DNA of 64,000 nt from Ochotona curzoniae (taxonomy: Eukaryota > Chordata > Mammalia > Lagomorpha > Ochotonidae). Of this stretch, positions 10,881 to 23,965 are shown piece after piece. The position numbers and the translations under genes are program-made. Every line of letters begins with the position of its first letter. Position 1 is the stretch's first letter. The notes under the pieces are model-generated. The model did not search any database. It was not told where the DNA came from and saw nothing but the letters and a program-made list of their open reading frames with translations. The stretch is from positions 15,760,707-15,824,706 of the forward strand of contig NW_024467121.1 of NCBI RefSeq assembly GCF_017591425.1. The letters are read 5' to 3'.

Positions 10881-12904
10881 GTAAATGAGCAAAAATGACA
10901 AAAGGCAGAATTATTGAAGTATTGATATCTTGTTTTGGAGAGAAAGTACAGGTGTGAATCCATTCACACTAACATGGAATATGGGCACTCTGACAATGGG
11001 CTAATCCACTGTACCCTGCTCTCTATTTCTTGAATGAGAACATCTGTATCAACCTTACAAGGTAAATGTTATTTTGTCCAGTTTTAATATCAGGGCATGG
11101 CAGTTTTAAAGGTTAAGTACGTTCCCCAACTTTACTAAGATAGTTCCTGAATTCTGAGGCCATCTGTATCTCAATTATACCTTTGTTCTTTTTCTACTAC
11201 ACCATGCTAATTTTTAGTATAAGTCAATTTTGACTAGCAAATAGTATCAGGTACAAAATGCTGTAGAAATGTGATATATATATATGGATTGTTATGCGAA
11301 TTGTTTTTCAGGTTCAATCCAATGAGTATAAATCAAACTGTAGAAATTTAATTTAACTTATCATATGATCGCCATGCTTGTAGTGTTCTACTGGTGAAGA
11401 ATTAAATGAGAACATTTTTCCTAATTTTTCCTCGTGAATTTTATTATTTAGTGACACGTTGATTGTGAATTTATTACAAATGTTTACAAAGGATTTCTAG
11501 AGATTTTTTCTGAGTTTAATAATCATGTTAAAAATGATATTCTTGAAAGCTCTTACTGCATAAAATATGATTATTCTGAGCAGCACTTTAAAGTTAGGTG
11601 TTTCTTCAGTCAATGAGATTCCCAGTTAACTTTTAAAGATGTCATATCCTTAAGGCTGCAGCGACTGGTATATGTCTGAATGCAGAACAGTCTGCTAATA
11701 GCACAGTGTTTACCTACAGCTGAATCTCAAATCAATCACTGGAGAGTCCCAAAAGAAAGCCAATTATAAACATTTCTAAAAGGTACTGGTTGCTACTATT
11801 TGTTTTGGATAAAGGTATTCAAAAGTTTTAATTCTGTTTTTAATAGAGTTTGGATGAAAAACATGAATTTATTTTACTGATGTATTGTGTATATTATTTG
11901 TAAATGTGAATGTCTTCCTGAGTTGTACAATTTTAGAAATGTGAGGAATAACTTTTCATGGTTCTGTTTGAGTTGTTTCTGAATGACACTGAAAATAAGT
12001 AAAATAATTGTTCATTGTAGCTCCTCAATCAATGACCTAAATATGGTATATGGAACTTAGAGATTGTGCTGCTACAAATGAAAACAAAACAAAACAACTT
12101 GCTTCATTTAGTGGCGTGTGTGTAAGACAGAAAGGGCGTTTGTACTTTAAGTGAACTCTGTTAATGGTCAAGTCCTGGTGAGTTGGCTGAAGGCAGGAAT
12201 GGTGTTTACATGCACAATTGGCTCTCCTGGATCAATTGTGGCTACAGGAATGGTATGATACATTAAAGAATGACGAAATTGGGAACTGAATGATAAATTT
12301 TCTACTCCCACATTTCATACATTTACAGTCAGCTTCTGCTTGAATTGTCATAAAGTGGGTTTTTAGGAATGATTTTGATTCCTTATTCAAAATAATTACC
12401 TAATGACAATTTTATCTAAGCATTCCCTTTAAGATTTACCCTTGGATTAGTTTACCTGTTGGTAGAAACACATAGACCACCAAGGAAGCACTTTTACTAG
12501 ACTCTGACTCATAAGGTAGATTAGATTAATGGATACAGTGCATATTTTTCAGTGTTACTAATAGTGTATAACATTTGTACAGCAAAACTGTATTTCTATT
12601 ATCATGTAATTCAGAGAACAATTTTCTTCAAATTTTAAAATATTACTTTCTCCATGAAGCAATTATAAAATGAATCCAAGTTCATTTTTTTTTTTAATCC
12701 TATGGGTTTGGGTAGCAGTGGAAATATAAAAGAGCTGTGCAAAGAGAATAGGTCATAAAAAAGTCTTTTCTAAAGTGATTCAGAGCATTTCCATGTTTCT
12801 TACAGTATTTTACAAAATTACATACCTAAGGAGAGTGTATACGTGGTCATAGGAAATATAAAGTAGTAACACCTAAAAAGAATAATCTCTTTTTCTCTCT
12901 TGCA
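10881..12904. other. Unassigned AT-rich sequence
   Basis: About 2 kb with no gene, RNA or repeat that I recognise. A short TA run lies near 11275-11286. Confidence 0.4.
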
Positions 12905-13243
12905 TTTAAAGATTTGTTTGAAAGTCAGATTCACAGAAAAAAGAAGTGACAGGAAAGAGAGGAAGGGCGAGAGAGAGAGAGAGAGAGAGATTTCTATCTA
13001 TTGGTTCACTCCCTAGATGACTAGCCAAGACTCAGCCAGGTCAAAATCAGAAGCCGTGAGTTCCATTCTTATCTCTCACGTGGTTGCAGAGCTCAAAAAC
13101 TTGGACCAGAATCAGTTGGTTTTCTGAGGTCATAGGTGAGGAACTGGATTGGAAATGGAGCCTCTGGGAAGTAAACTGAAATGCATATGAGAATACTGGC
13201 CTCACAGGCAGCAGCTTTACTCATTACATCATAAAATTGGCCT
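12905..13243 (-). mobile_element. Old lagomorph C-type SINE, antisense, with GA run
   Basis: TTTAAAGATTTGTTTGAAAG, then a GA-repeat (12969-12990), GGTTCACTCCCTAGATGAC, CAGCCAGGTCAAAATCAG, GGAACTGGATTGG and a closing ...ATAAAATTGGCC. The pyrimidine-rich tail has expanded into (GA)n on this strand. Confidence 0.7.
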
Positions 13244-13431
13244 CGACTTAATGGTCCCTCATTTAAGAATCATGGATTATAAATTATATTAAGGCCAACT
13301 GAACAATAAGTAAGATTGATTGCAATGTTTCTAGTGGAAAACATTAAATTAATTTAGTGCATAACAGCGGTTTATTATGTAATTTAAATTAGTTTTGTTT
13401 TTCACAGAATTTGATATTATTTTTGTATTTA

Positions 13432-13688
13432 TTTACACATTTATTTGAAATGGGTGAGAGAAGGAAAAGAAAGAGAGAATCCCTCTGTTGGTTCATTTCC
13501 CAAATACCTACAGCAGGAGCCAGGACTCCAGAGCAGATGTCACAGTAGTCACAGGGACCCAATGACCTGAGGCACCACTAAGAACAAAAAATGGATATTG
13601 GAAACAGAGCTGAGACCTAGAAGGTATGAGTCAAAATGTGGGCATCCAAGGCAGCATCTACATTGGTCCATCCACCTGACACCTACCT
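13432..13688 (-). mobile_element. Old lagomorph C-type SINE, antisense, diverged
   Basis: ATTTATTTGAAATGGGTGAG, TTGGTTCATTTCCCAAATAC, CAGGAGCCAGGACTCCAGAG and GTGGGCATCCAAGGCAGC give the antisense order of an old C-SINE. It lies about 190 bp after the preceding SINE in the same orientation. Confidence 0.65.
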
Positions 13689-13987
13689 AGAATTTGATAT
13701 TTAGTGACACACTCTGATAACATATACAAAGATAACCTTAATGATTTGAGGGTATTAGCAACCATCTAACCTGAAGACTTAATATTGGAAAGGAAGACAG
13801 GCTTCATGGAGATGACTTCTCCATGGCGAGCTCGGCATCTATGATAAAGAGAAGAGTTAATTATTTCCCATTTTCTACTTATGCGCTCTCCAAGTGTTAT
13901 TGGACCACCTACTTCTGTATTTGAAAGAATTCTGAAACTTTGCTGTCCCCGTGAAAATTAGCACAGAGTACCTGTGAAGAGGAAATT

Positions 13988-14313
13988 TTTTTTAAGATTT
14001 TATTTTTATTGCAAAGTCATATATAGAGAGGAGGAGAGACAGAGAAGAGTATCTTACATCTGATGATTCATTCCCCACGCAATCGCAACTGGCTGGTACT
14101 GCGCCAATCTGAAGCCAGGAGCCAGGAACTTCCACCAGGTCTCCCATGCGGGTGCAGGGTCCCAAGGCTTTGGGCCGTCCTCAGCTACCTTCCCAGGCCA
14201 CAAGCAGGGAGCTGGATGGAAAGTGGAGCTGCAGGGATTAGAACCGGCACCCATATAGGATCCAGGAGCATTCAAGGCAAGGACTTAAGCTGCTAGGCCA
14301 CCACGCCGAGCCT
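13988..14313 (-). mobile_element. Young-type CSINE, antisense, near full length
   Basis: A poly-T start, AAGATTTTATTTTTATTGC, GAGAGGAGGAGAGACAGAG, CCCAAGGCTTTGGGCC, GGGATTAGAACCGGCACCC and CATTCAAGGCAAGGACTTAA, ending GCTAGGCCACCACGCCGAGCC. All elements of the young consensus are present in order. No unambiguous TSD is visible. Confidence 0.9.
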
Positions 14314-17300
14314 TGAACTAAATTTTAAAATAATCACAGATCATTAGAATTGCAGTCAAATATTTTCTTAGCTATTTTTTACGAAGATAAAAAAACTGTT
14401 TGCAGCGATATTTATACATATAGGCATTTTCTGTTACTTTTTGATTATTCTCTTAATTTAACAAGTTTGTTATTTAATTGCTTTGATGTAACTCTTATTC
14501 ACAAATTTTTGGATGTTTATGCTATTTTACACCTGGCCTAATGAATGGTTGGCTGATCCTCTGCCATATTTTGGAGAATCGTCTATCCTTTAATAGTAAG
14601 CTTGAATTACTGAGTTTGTAAGGGAAAATTCAGTCAAGTAAATACTCTGATCTTTGTAAGGATTGCATATAAATTTTCTCTTCTTAACCTGCTGTTGAAA
14701 CACAAAGATATTTTTGATGAAGTTTCTTAATTTTCAGTCAATAAATTCATCATTGGGTAATTCATAACCTTATTACTTCTTCAGGTGACTGAACTTTAGG
14801 TCACAGCTGTACAATTGTTCTGGCCAAAGTAATTGTATGAAGAGCCTGGGAAAACATTTACAGATGAGCACATTTGGGGAAACTTTGTGTAACGTGCAAG
14901 TATAAATAAGCTTCCTATGCATGACTCACTGCCGTATCTTTGCAGGCAGACCGGGGAGAGGAAATAAAAACTCCACATTTGGGTAATTCTTTTCTTTTGG
15001 AACAACTTGTTAATGCACAGTAAGGCATCTCAAGTCCTGATTTAAAGCGCAATGGGTTGAATCAAATGAATAATTGGAGTGACAAGTGCAGATATGAATA
15101 GGTATGGACTATTTGGTACTTTTCAAAACGGTTCCTAATATTTAAGTGAATGAAGCTAAAGCTACTAATCTGTCAGAAAGATAAGTGCTATTAAGTTGAA
15201 TTGACTGGTGCATAAACTGAGATTCAGGTGTAAGACTTGACTGACAAGACACATTGATCATGATGCTGGTTGAAGATAAGGGATCAATCAACTCCATTTG
15301 ATGAAATCTCCTCCCTGTCTTGCCGAGAGTACAAATGAAAGAGCACTTTTTCTCTGCTTATCCTTCCATTCTCAATATGCACGTTTATTCATGTCATTCA
15401 CAGACTTAGTCTGAAAATTTTTCAAGTTTATCTTTTTTTCTGTATATTCACAACCATTCCAGGATTTTCAAAATATTGAATGCTTAAACGAAACCAGCCC
15501 TAAACTCAATAATTTAATTCCTGAAAGATTGTGTAGGTTACAAACTTCATATTTAGTGCTATTAACTTCAGCGGCAATAGGCATATCATCATGTACAACT
15601 CTGATAAACTGACACAAGTGGGATCTGAAAAAAATTTCAAGAACCAAGATTCACTTGTTTAGGGAAATATTTAATTCATGGTATTTAACAACTCACATAA
15701 TCTGTTAATTATAAAATATCCTACATAATTTATACACAATAATTAGAAGAGTATTTTTGGATATATGTGGTATATACATGGTCTATATGTATGTGAATAG
15801 ACAATATTTCCGCATCTCTTGAACATTATTGTGAGAAAATGAGCTTTCCATTTTCTTTAAATTGGAAGACTCAATTTAAAGGTTCAATCCAGATCACATT
15901 TTCACTTTACAAAAGTGTGGTGAGGTTCCTGCTAACATCTGCAAATCAAGCAACTAGATGTACAGTAAAGTATTAAGAAGGAGGTTGCAAATCTAGAAAT
16001 ATATGAACTTCAAGTCTAGGAAAATAGATAAGGCTTAAGTAGTGTAACATCTCCATAGTTTTCAAATATTTTCTTCATGGAACTGCTTAGCTCAATCATT
16101 GCAAAAGATCCTTACTTTGTTACAGTAGGATTCTGTTCCCAGATTGGCCCAATTGAAAGCTACAGGTAGAAAGCGCAGCAGATTATTCCTCCTTTTTTTT
16201 CTCCATTCTTGTTATTTGAGTCACCAATTTGAAATGCACCATTACCACCAAATAACTATTTAGCAGTACACAATCACACAATTGTGTGAAGAGACAAACA
16301 TAATGAACGACTCGGGGGAAATAGGATCCTGTTTTTAGAGCACCAGCCCCATACTGAAATGATGGAGAGTTCTGTGGCTTTTGTAACAAAGTATCCTCTC
16401 AACAATTACCTTGGACTAATGGTATGCTAACCTGGACAGGAAATCAAGTTGGGATGAATAGATCCATTGGTCTGAGTGACAGAGAACCTGCCATGGTTTT
16501 AACTTTGCCTCAAAAGAGCCAATGTTCTCCTTGTATAATTATAGCTCAACTAATTTAAGGAATATTAATATATTCTTGGATGTTATGTTATTGCTTTTCA
16601 AATTCAGTATTGGTTAGTGATGTGTCTCTTTTATTTTTTTTGCTTATGCACACGGATTTAAATAATTAGTATTTTTCTCTTTTACTATACCATGTCTCTG
16701 TTTTTCCTGACTCACACGTATTTGTGGACTAACAAAGAACTTAAGGTCACCATTCATAAAATGTTGCCATAACCGTATAAAATTTGTTTTACAAATCTGA
16801 AATCATTCTCTGTGTATGATTCTAGTGAAAACAAGGCAAACATTCAAAGACATTTAGGAAAATAATAATATCTTGATTGTTTGAGATGGTATTTATCAGT
16901 TAGTTCCAACATAACCACATTTAACCTTCCGAATAATATCTTTAATTGTTCATTGAACTGATGCCATTTCTTCTTTTTCTACATCAGTAGTTGAAATTTT
17001 CTGACCTCCTTCCTCCAAGGCTCAAATTGTGGAATTGAATGGGAAAGTTGAACTAAACAAATTAAAAACTCTTCCTAACATTTCCCTGGTAAATTCAACA
17101 GGTCAAGAAAAAAAGAAAATCATTCTTGGAGCTTCTCTGGCCTGAAGAACAATTCATTACATACTGAAAAATACTTACTCCAGAGACTAGAATCAGCTCT
17201 TTTAACTCCAGGTAAAGATGTTTTCAGCAAATTCATCAGTTATTTTGTAGCATGCTTTTTTTAATATTTTCCACAATTACTTGTTGTCTCATATGGAGTA

Positions 17301-19544
17301 AGAATAATCTGAAGGCAGGCATGTGAGCTGAGAAACGCGTTTGAAATGAAGGGTAGGAATGTAAAGAAATCCAGAAAGAGTGGGTAGGAATCAGTTGATG
17401 GCAACAGGTTGGTTACATATGATTTAATGAAAAATATTCAATACTACTAAATAGTTTCTGAAATGCTGGAAAATTCCCATATTTAGCAAAATACATAATG
17501 ATATTTTATATATTTGTTTATAGACTATCCAGGAGCTGTTAAGATCAGGTGAGATCTGTAATACTCAACAGTAAAGATGTTGTAATGGACAGCACAAATC
17601 ATGATTGCTACTAAAAAAAGGAATGCTAAATGTGCATGAGTGCTTATGTCCACACAAACCTAGAAAAAGATGGGAGACAGACTTTTAATCTTGGTATTTC
17701 ATTCATTGTGTTATGTCAGAGTTCTATCATTTAAAAAAAATCTCCCAAATTGACAATTTCTTTTAAACACTCATGTGAGATTATATTCCTGAGAGATTAC
17801 ATCCTTTCTTTTAAGATTTTAATTAAGTTTGATTATGCAGGCCATTCTTTAAAAAATTCTTTAAGACTGTTTTCTCATCTAATAACAACATCTAACTCTG
17901 ATGGTCGATGTAGTAATTAGTACTATTATCTAGGATTTATAGCAAATATACTAGAAAAAAGTTGATTATTTGGTATATCTATCTATAAGCACTCCATGAT
18001 TACAATGGAAATATTTTTCGAAGAAATAATAAATATTGTGCTGTGAAATACCTGAAGAGCTTATTCTTTCTCAGGATTAGAAAAGGTTCTTATACTCAAA
18101 ATATTAAAGAAGCTAAAGCCATGAGATTCTCAAATAGGTTTTCTCCAATGTAGAGCATTAGTTTCAAGTACTTCTTACATGGGCTGGTCAGAACTTAGAG
18201 GCTTTTATAGAAAAAAAAAATCAGCTTTTGGTGTAAAGTTAGATACTAAAAATGAATTCCTTATTTAAAGAGAGAAAAAAAAGCATTGCCAGGGAAATGG
18301 CAAGATTATGTGCAGTAGTGGATCCAAGAAGTCCATTTGCATATTCTTACAAGGGGAACTTTAGTTAACTAACTTTAAGTGCTATAAATTTGAAATTAAC
18401 TAGAGAGAAAAAAAGGTCTGCATAATAGGGAGCTAAATATCCTACTACTATTGTAGTAGAAAGTGTGAGTTCACGAGAAATACTAATGAAATGACTAAAA
18501 AAGTGCATAGAAACACAATGTACCAGGTGAAACACGAAATATACTTAGAAATAAACAGGCAACTGAGAACATATTTAGAAAATTATGTAAAATCGTGCAC
18601 TTTACTGGGAACTTTTATCAGATTGAATGTAAATATAAGCGATTAGTGGAACTGTTTTTGGATTTAATATACCTTAAGCAATGTTTCATGAAGTTAAATG
18701 CAGAGGGAGAAATTCTATGGTAAATGGCTAAACAACCTTAAAGATGATAAAAATAAATACCCAAGAAGGAGTCGATCTTCTAAATGTGAAATTTGTTGTA
18801 ATATACGCAAAGTGAGATAGTGTTGAATGCAGAAAAGCAAACAATATGAATACCCTAAACAAAGCTCAATATGTATGAAACATGGACTTCCAGTAGAGAT
18901 AAAATCATCAATGGATTACGAAGCTCTGTTGATGCTCTCATTTGCTCTGAGGACCTTTTAATGAGATCAGAAAATTGGTGCAGTATTTGCAACATACCTA
19001 GCATCTTTGAAAAGATCTGCCTGGCATAAAGTTGATAGGTGTGAATTTTACTACTTCTGTCTCATCAGCTTAGTTCTTATTTATAAAAAGCCCTGTGAAC
19101 ATATATGAAAGGAACTAGAGTGGGTATCCTACTTTTCACTCTTCCTCTTCATGAATCCTCTATTTTTACCTTAAAATTGGACAAACTGGGTGGAAAGAAC
19201 CAGAGCAATGGAAGAAAAAAATGTCTATGTAAGATCTTTCTTTTAAACTGGAGATTAAGGGACATTCTGAAATGATGACACTGAGAAAAGCATGGCACAC
19301 CAATAGTTTCTGTTTTAAATGTGTTGACTTTCTCATGTATTATCTGATCCAATTGGTAAATTGACTGCAAATTTATCATGGCTAGAATAATCTATAGTTC
19401 CTTTAGAGGTCAAAACAAAATAAAGATCTCTTCCGAAGTTCAAACTTGTTGGATAGTCATTTTTCTTGGTGGTTACATCACAGCTTGTATGCCTACATCC
19501 TGTTTTAGAAGGAGTGTTTGATTTAACTTTATTTATACTGCTTC
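14314..19544. other. 5.2 kb repeat-poor unassigned sequence
   Basis: The longest stretch here without a recognisable repeat. AT-rich, no convincing coding frame (small frames at 14350, 16183 and 19149 lack features), and no RNA gene seen. It could hold regulatory or conserved noncoding DNA, but nothing in the sequence alone shows it. Confidence 0.4.
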
Positions 19545-19738
19545 CAATCTAGCTCCTTGCAAATGCACCTGGGAAGCAGGTGTTCATGTATTTGGAGCCC
19601 TGCAACCACGTGTGAGATCCTGATGGAGATCAGGGCTTGGGGATTTGGCTCTAGCCTGGCCATTGCAGATACTTGAAATGAACCAGTGGATGAAAGACCA
19701 CTGTCTCTTTGTCTGCTTTTCAAATAAGATAAAAATTA
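19545..19738 (+). mobile_element. Old C-type SINE, 3' part, sense
   Basis: CAATCTAGCTCCTTGCAAAT, CACCTGGGAAGCAGG, GAGCCCTGCAACCACGTG, CCTGGCCATTGCAG, GAACCAGTGGATGAAAGACC and TCTTTGTCTGCTTTTCAAAT match the 3' two-thirds of an old C-SINE. The head is missing. Confidence 0.65.
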
Positions 19739-21719
19739 AGCTCGTTGTGTATGGACTTACCCTTATATTTGATATATACCTATTGTTATAGGCTTCTCAT
19801 GCTTAAAATAGAGCATTATTTTTAAAGCTAAAAATGTAGCCTGCTAGCTAAGTTGTTAGCACTCTTATGAAAAGAATGGAGATACTTCAGTACTAAGTGA
19901 GTCTCAAGACTATTTAACCTCGGAACTGATGGATTAGATCATTAGGTAAAATGTCTGTATAAGTAAGATTTGCCAAGTTTCTAATGTTACTAATCTTTAG
20001 AGTACCATAAAAAACGCTGTGGATTTACACGGAGTAATTATTTTGAGTGCAAAGAAGAAAACCTCATTACTTGGAGTTATTACTAATAATCACCATCATT
20101 AACATTACTGGCAAGAGCGCAGTTATATGGCAAGTTATACTGGGTTAGTACCAAACAGAAAACAGAAAAACCCTTCCCCGAGGGCCTGTAGTCAGTATAC
20201 AATTTGCATAGGTAGCCTACAATAATGAACTGTCTGGTAAGAAGGCATGGAATCCTACTACCAATCTCTTCAAAGAGGTAAGTTTCTGGTGTCTTTAAGC
20301 ATCTCTGAAGTCTGCACTCTGAGTGCCTGCAATTGTTGCCTTTATCATTAGGGTTTCTAAGTTAACCATCATCTTCAAATCAATATGGGATAACTGCAAA
20401 CTCCTTCAAGGAAGTGCATTGTGAAGAGAGGAAACCTAACAGGTTAGTTTTGTTCGTAACACATGAATCAGATCACTCTCCATAAAACTGTATTCTAGGT
20501 AAATTTCACTGCTTACAGATTTGCTGATCTAATAATTTTGAAGAAGCCAAAAACGAGGAAAGATTTTACCTGAACTATGCTTAAATTGAAGAATTCTATC
20601 ATGGATTGATAGGAATATCCTTTCTTTTTCATGCCTATTTCTCAGTGGATAATATACGTAATTCAAATCATATTTGTGAGTATGTTTTGCCTGCGATCCA
20701 AGTATGAGTAGCACTCGTTAAGACCTGAAATGAAAATTTATCACAGATTCATTTCGTAGGTTTACTAGTTGAAGAGGCATTGTAAAGCTCTCAGCGTTTT
20801 ATACTTCATCTAGGATCTGAGCTGAACATGTTGGAAGACTTCAATTTTGACATCTTAACGTATACATGATCAAATGAAAGAAAAGAAGTGTACTAAACAC
20901 AAAGATGTCAAATTGAGATTAAAACCACAAAAGGCTAGAATGTACTATGTGCATGGTAACTATCTCGGTAAGGCTCCCTAGAAAAGAAATGCCTGCTTCA
21001 GAAAGATAGGTTTGATAAAATGGAAATATGAGGTAAAACCGATTTGTGGGTTAATTTCAAAGAATTGTACCGTGAATCGAAAATGATCTAAAATCTCTTA
21101 CTTATTTGGTAATTCATTTAGAAATGCTGATGACATAGAGTTTCATAATAATGTCATATTTAAGCAAGGCTTTACAGTATGATTGTACTTATACTTTTTC
21201 TAAGGGGGTGGGATGCGTAATGCTTCTACTTGGATTAACATTCTCAATTATTTAGATATATAAAATGAAAAATTATCAATGAAAAGGACTTTCAAATCAA
21301 GATTCTAGTATCACAAAATTTGAGATGAGAAATATCCAATTACATTTTTTTATCCTCTGATGAAATATCCATAGATTTCTGTTGACTTGTTTCTATACCT
21401 GTGGATTTTCATTGATGTAATATATTTTTCAGTTTAGATGACTGGTTTTGTTATGTTGTCTGTATAATTATTTGTGTTACTTTATGATAGTTCAGATTTC
21501 TATCTCTAACACAAATACTTAGAAAATATATTGTTAAACATTTAATGGTTGTATTCCTAGTTGTAATTATCCAAAAAGCTAGTTTGCTAACTAATATCAT
21601 AATTTTGACCAAAGAGGAAGCTGAGATCAGGCATATAAAACACTTGACAAATGACAAACCCATTATTTATAATAATCGTTATTCTCAGGAGGAGAAATAT
21701 TTTCTTCATTAGGATATAC
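19739..21719. other. Unassigned AT-rich sequence
   Basis: About 2 kb with no gene, RNA or repeat recognised. Confidence 0.4.
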
Positions 21720-22514
21720 TAGCAGGAATGGGAAACCTTTTTCCCCCAAAAGGCCATTTGGATAGTTACAACATTTTTGCAGGACGTACAAAATGATCAG
21801 CATCAAGGTTAGCCTTCCACATACTGACTAAACCTGGGATGCCACTTGCAGGTGCCTTGAGAGGGCCAGACCAAATGATTTTGTGAGTGTTACAGAACAG
21901 GACTTGCCCACAGTGGATCTGAAGGCTAGCAGGCTTCTCCTCCACTGCCTCCCTAAGTCATTAACAGGGAGGTTGCCTGGAAATGTAGTTGATGCAAAGC
22001 ATGTTGGCAGTATAGGGTGCTGACATGTTAAAACGGATGGATCAGCGGGGCAGAGGCAGTGAGGGCGCAATCCCAGGAAATAACAGTGGGCGGCTCTATG
22101 CCAGCGGGAAACCTGGAGACCCATGGACATGCCGAAGCAGCAGATCAGTGCAGAGCGCTGCACCAACCCCAGTGGCTCCATGGGCAGGCAGGTTAAAGGG
22201 GAGATCAGCACAAACGCAGGAGGTGAATCAAACCATAGAATTGTGAGTCTCACTTATTTTTAATCCAATCACAAGCAGAAGCAGAGATAGAGCCCCTGTA
22301 GACAGATTTGGGGGTGGATTTCATGGCACAGCTCTTCCAGTGCCATCTTGGTCACCATTTGGGTATTGTGGTAAACTCCCTAGGGGAACAACAGTGAGCT
22401 GGATGTATGCTAGGCCACTCTTTTCCACCTCAATGCATTGTCCTTGTGTCAGCAGGAATACTCTATTTGCATTCTGGGAGCTCCAGGCAAAATGGGTCTT
22501 CCGTTCCATTAGAT
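21720..22514. other. GC-richer unassigned block, probable interspersed repeat
   Basis: Begins GAATGGGAAACCTTTTTCCC with GGCCATTTGGATAGTTACAA, which recalls a dispersed lagomorph or mammalian repeat whose family I cannot name. The middle (about 22030-22220) has roughly eight CpGs in 200 bp, unusual for this window. Frames on both strands (for example 141 codons at 21828-22253, minus) match no family I know. It abuts the inverted L1 piece that follows. Confidence 0.4.
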
Positions 22515-23512
22515 TGAAATATCCTTTTCCGTCCTTTCACTTTCAGTTTCCATGTATCTTTGTTGGTGATATGTGTCTCTTGTAAGCAAAAGATAGATGG
22601 ATCCTGGTTTTTTTTATTTATTTTATTTTTTTTATAGAGTCTGCTAGTATATGTCTTTTGATTGGTGAGTTTAAGTCATTTATGTTCAGCGTGAATACTG
22701 ACAGGTAGTGTTTTGGTCCTGCTTTTAGCATTTGGGTTTCTCATTGTGTGATTTAGATTTCTTTTTGGTTTTACTGGGATGCTCTCAATTCTTACCTTTG
22801 AACTTGATAAGTGTTAATCTTTTTCTTTGTAGCACACCTTTCAGCAACATTTGAATGGCAGGTCAGATAAAGGCAAAGTCTTTCAGTTTTTGTTTGCTTT
22901 GGAAATATATTGATCTGATTTTTAAATACAAATGAATACTTCTCTGGGTATGTTATTCTTTCTCTTAGAGTAAGGAATATGTCACTCCATTCTCTCCTGG
23001 CCTCTTCTTAGATGTCACGTGTGGATCTGATTGGAATTTCTCTATAAATTAATTAATGCTTCTCATGACATGCTACGTGATTTTTCTGTATATTCAACTG
23101 GAGAAAGCATGATTAAGATGTGTCAAAGCGAGGATTGCTTCTGTTTATGTCTATTCAAGCTTCTGTGCTCTTCCTGTATTTGGCTTCCCCTTTCTTTCTC
23201 TGTGTCGGGGAAGTTTCCATTTGTTATTTTGTTGAATACATCTTTCCATCTAGCTTCTCTTTCCATGCCTTTAGGAACTCACAGAGCCTATATATTTGGC
23301 CTTTTGATATTGTCACTTTTTTCCTGGTATGATTTTGCTCAGATCTCTTCCAGTTTTGGGGCTCTTTTAGCATTTTCACATGTGATATATCCCAATTCTG
23401 AAATTTTTCCCTCTGCCTCACTCATTCTATTATTGAGGTTTTCCACTGAATTTTTAATGTGCTCTATTGAACTCTTATTTCCTAATATTTTTGTTTGATT
23501 CTGTTATAATAT
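22515..23512 (-). mobile_element. L1 fragment, ORF1 to ORF2 start, antisense (inverted 5' part)
   Basis: Read on the minus strand it runs through L1 ORF1 into the start of ORF2. On the plus strand the order is GATATGTGTCTCTTGTAAGC (ORF2 start), TCTTTTGATTGGTGAGTTTA, GGGGAAGTTTCCATTTG and TATATTTGGCCTTTTGATAT (ORF1). The 155-codon plus-strand frame at 23031-23498 is the antisense of ORF1. Mutated and inactive. Together with the next entry it looks like one L1 with a 5' inversion. Confidence 0.75.
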
Positions 23513-23519
23513 CAGATAA

Positions 23520-23965
23520 TACAGATTTTGATGTGAAGGCATTGAAAGAGATGAACGAGGATGCCACATAATGATTAAAGAATCCATTTAACAAGAGTAA
23601 AATATGGTAATAAATGTATACACACCAAATGCCAGGGCATCTAGCAACACGAAACAAATATTAATGGATTTGAAGAAATAATATACCACAATACAATAGT
23701 AGTGGGGACCTTAACAGCCACCTAATGTCAAAGAACAGATAGATAAGACGGAAACTCAGCATAGAAACAACAGTGCTCACCCAGACAATAGGAAAAAAAA
23801 AGACTTAATTGAAATCTGCAAAACTTTCATCCTACAGATAGACAAGACACTTAAAAAAATGTGCATTGATTCTTCTCCAGGATTCAACATGTCATAGGCC
23901 ACAAAACAAGCCAAAGCAAATTTTAAAAATTGTGAAACTATGCATCTTAGAAAAGAAGATGAGTG
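23520..23965 (+). mobile_element. L1 fragment, ORF2 endonuclease region, sense
   Basis: GAAAGAGATGAACGAGGATG, AATGCCAGGGCATCTAGC, ATACAATAGTAGTGGGGACC and AGGCCACAAAACAAGCC follow the order of the L1 ORF2 endonuclease domain, here broken by stops. Orientation is opposite to the adjacent ORF1 piece, and it resumes some tens of codons downstream of where that piece ends. No 3' end or poly(A) follows. Confidence 0.75.

Noticed and set aside
21828..22253. 141-codon minus-strand frame
   Set aside because: No recognisable domain, and it lies in a block that looks like an interspersed repeat; not supported as a gene.
23031..23498. 155-codon plus-strand frame
   Set aside because: It lies antisense to L1 ORF1 and the nucleotide order matches an inverted L1; it is not a gene.
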